NCBI GenBank assembly: GCA_002496395.1
Contig: DAJQ01000007.1
Span: forward strand, 17,591-30,021
Reading direction: 5' to 3'
Length of the DNA stretch: 12,431 nucleotides
DNA from: Methanocorpusculaceae archaeon UBA456
Lineage (GTDB): Archaea > Halobacteriota > Methanomicrobia > Methanomicrobiales > Methanocorpusculaceae
Shown: one piece after another, positions 12,421 through 12,431 of the stretch
How the letters are laid out: each line of letters begins with the position of its first letter
Numbering within the stretch: position 1 is the stretch's first letter
The notes under the pieces: model-generated
What the model was told of the DNA's origin: nothing
Database searches by the model: none
The model's input: the letters and a program-made list of their open reading frames with translations, nothing else
Program-made: the position numbers and the translations under genes

Positions 12421-12431
12421 CCATATTTCTG

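Overview
The window looks like chromosomal DNA from a methanogenic archaeon, most likely of the order Methanomicrobiales. Reasons are the archaeal ribosomal set L7Ae-S28e-L24e next to ndk, a CetZ-type tubulin homologue, a DUF2298 membrane protein, a zinc-ribbon threonine synthase of archaeal type, GGTGA-like ribosome binding sites, AT-rich TATA-like boxes and T-tract terminators. The order is inferred from remembered family resemblance, not from a search. I see no mobile element, CRISPR array, tRNA or rRNA.

Layout. Everything from about 235 to 9977 is on the minus strand. Read in the direction of transcription (right to left) it falls into three blocks. Block 1 (9977 to 5099) is a tightly overlapping four-gene envelope cluster: an FAD-dependent amine-oxidase-like oxidoreductase, a GT2 glycosyltransferase of the dolichyl-phosphate hexose synthase type, a flippase-like membrane protein (LPG synthase TM family) and a large DUF2298 polytopic membrane protein. 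Block 2 (4974 to 3735) is the conserved ribosomal cluster rpl7ae-rps28e-rpl24e-ndk. Its leader holds a hairpin with box C/D-like flanks that could be an L7Ae autoregulatory site. Block 3 (3663 to 235) holds a MarC-family membrane protein, a 68-residue two-helix membrane protein, a carbon-nitrogen hydrolase, threonine synthase and an exported C-terminally anchored protein (DUF5803-like). The last two genes overlap by 64 bases.

Diverging from block 1, across a 122-base intergenic region, is a plus-strand pair: cetZ (10100-11260), then 10 bases later a 370-residue protein with a signal peptide, a beta-rich ectodomain, a long duplicated alpha-helical stalk, one transmembrane helix and a 10-residue cytoplasmic tail (11271-12383). 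A T-rich terminator follows.

How they may work together. The GT2 enzyme would charge a polyprenyl phosphate with a sugar inside the cell. The flippase-like protein would bring it across, and the DUF2298 protein (GT-C-like topology) would use it outside. The divergent cetZ pair links a tubulin-family cytoskeletal GTPase to a surface-exposed membrane protein. The most promising undescribed item is this CetZ plus single-pass membrane protein unit, a candidate cytoskeleton-to-envelope connection placed back to back with an envelope glycosylation cluster.
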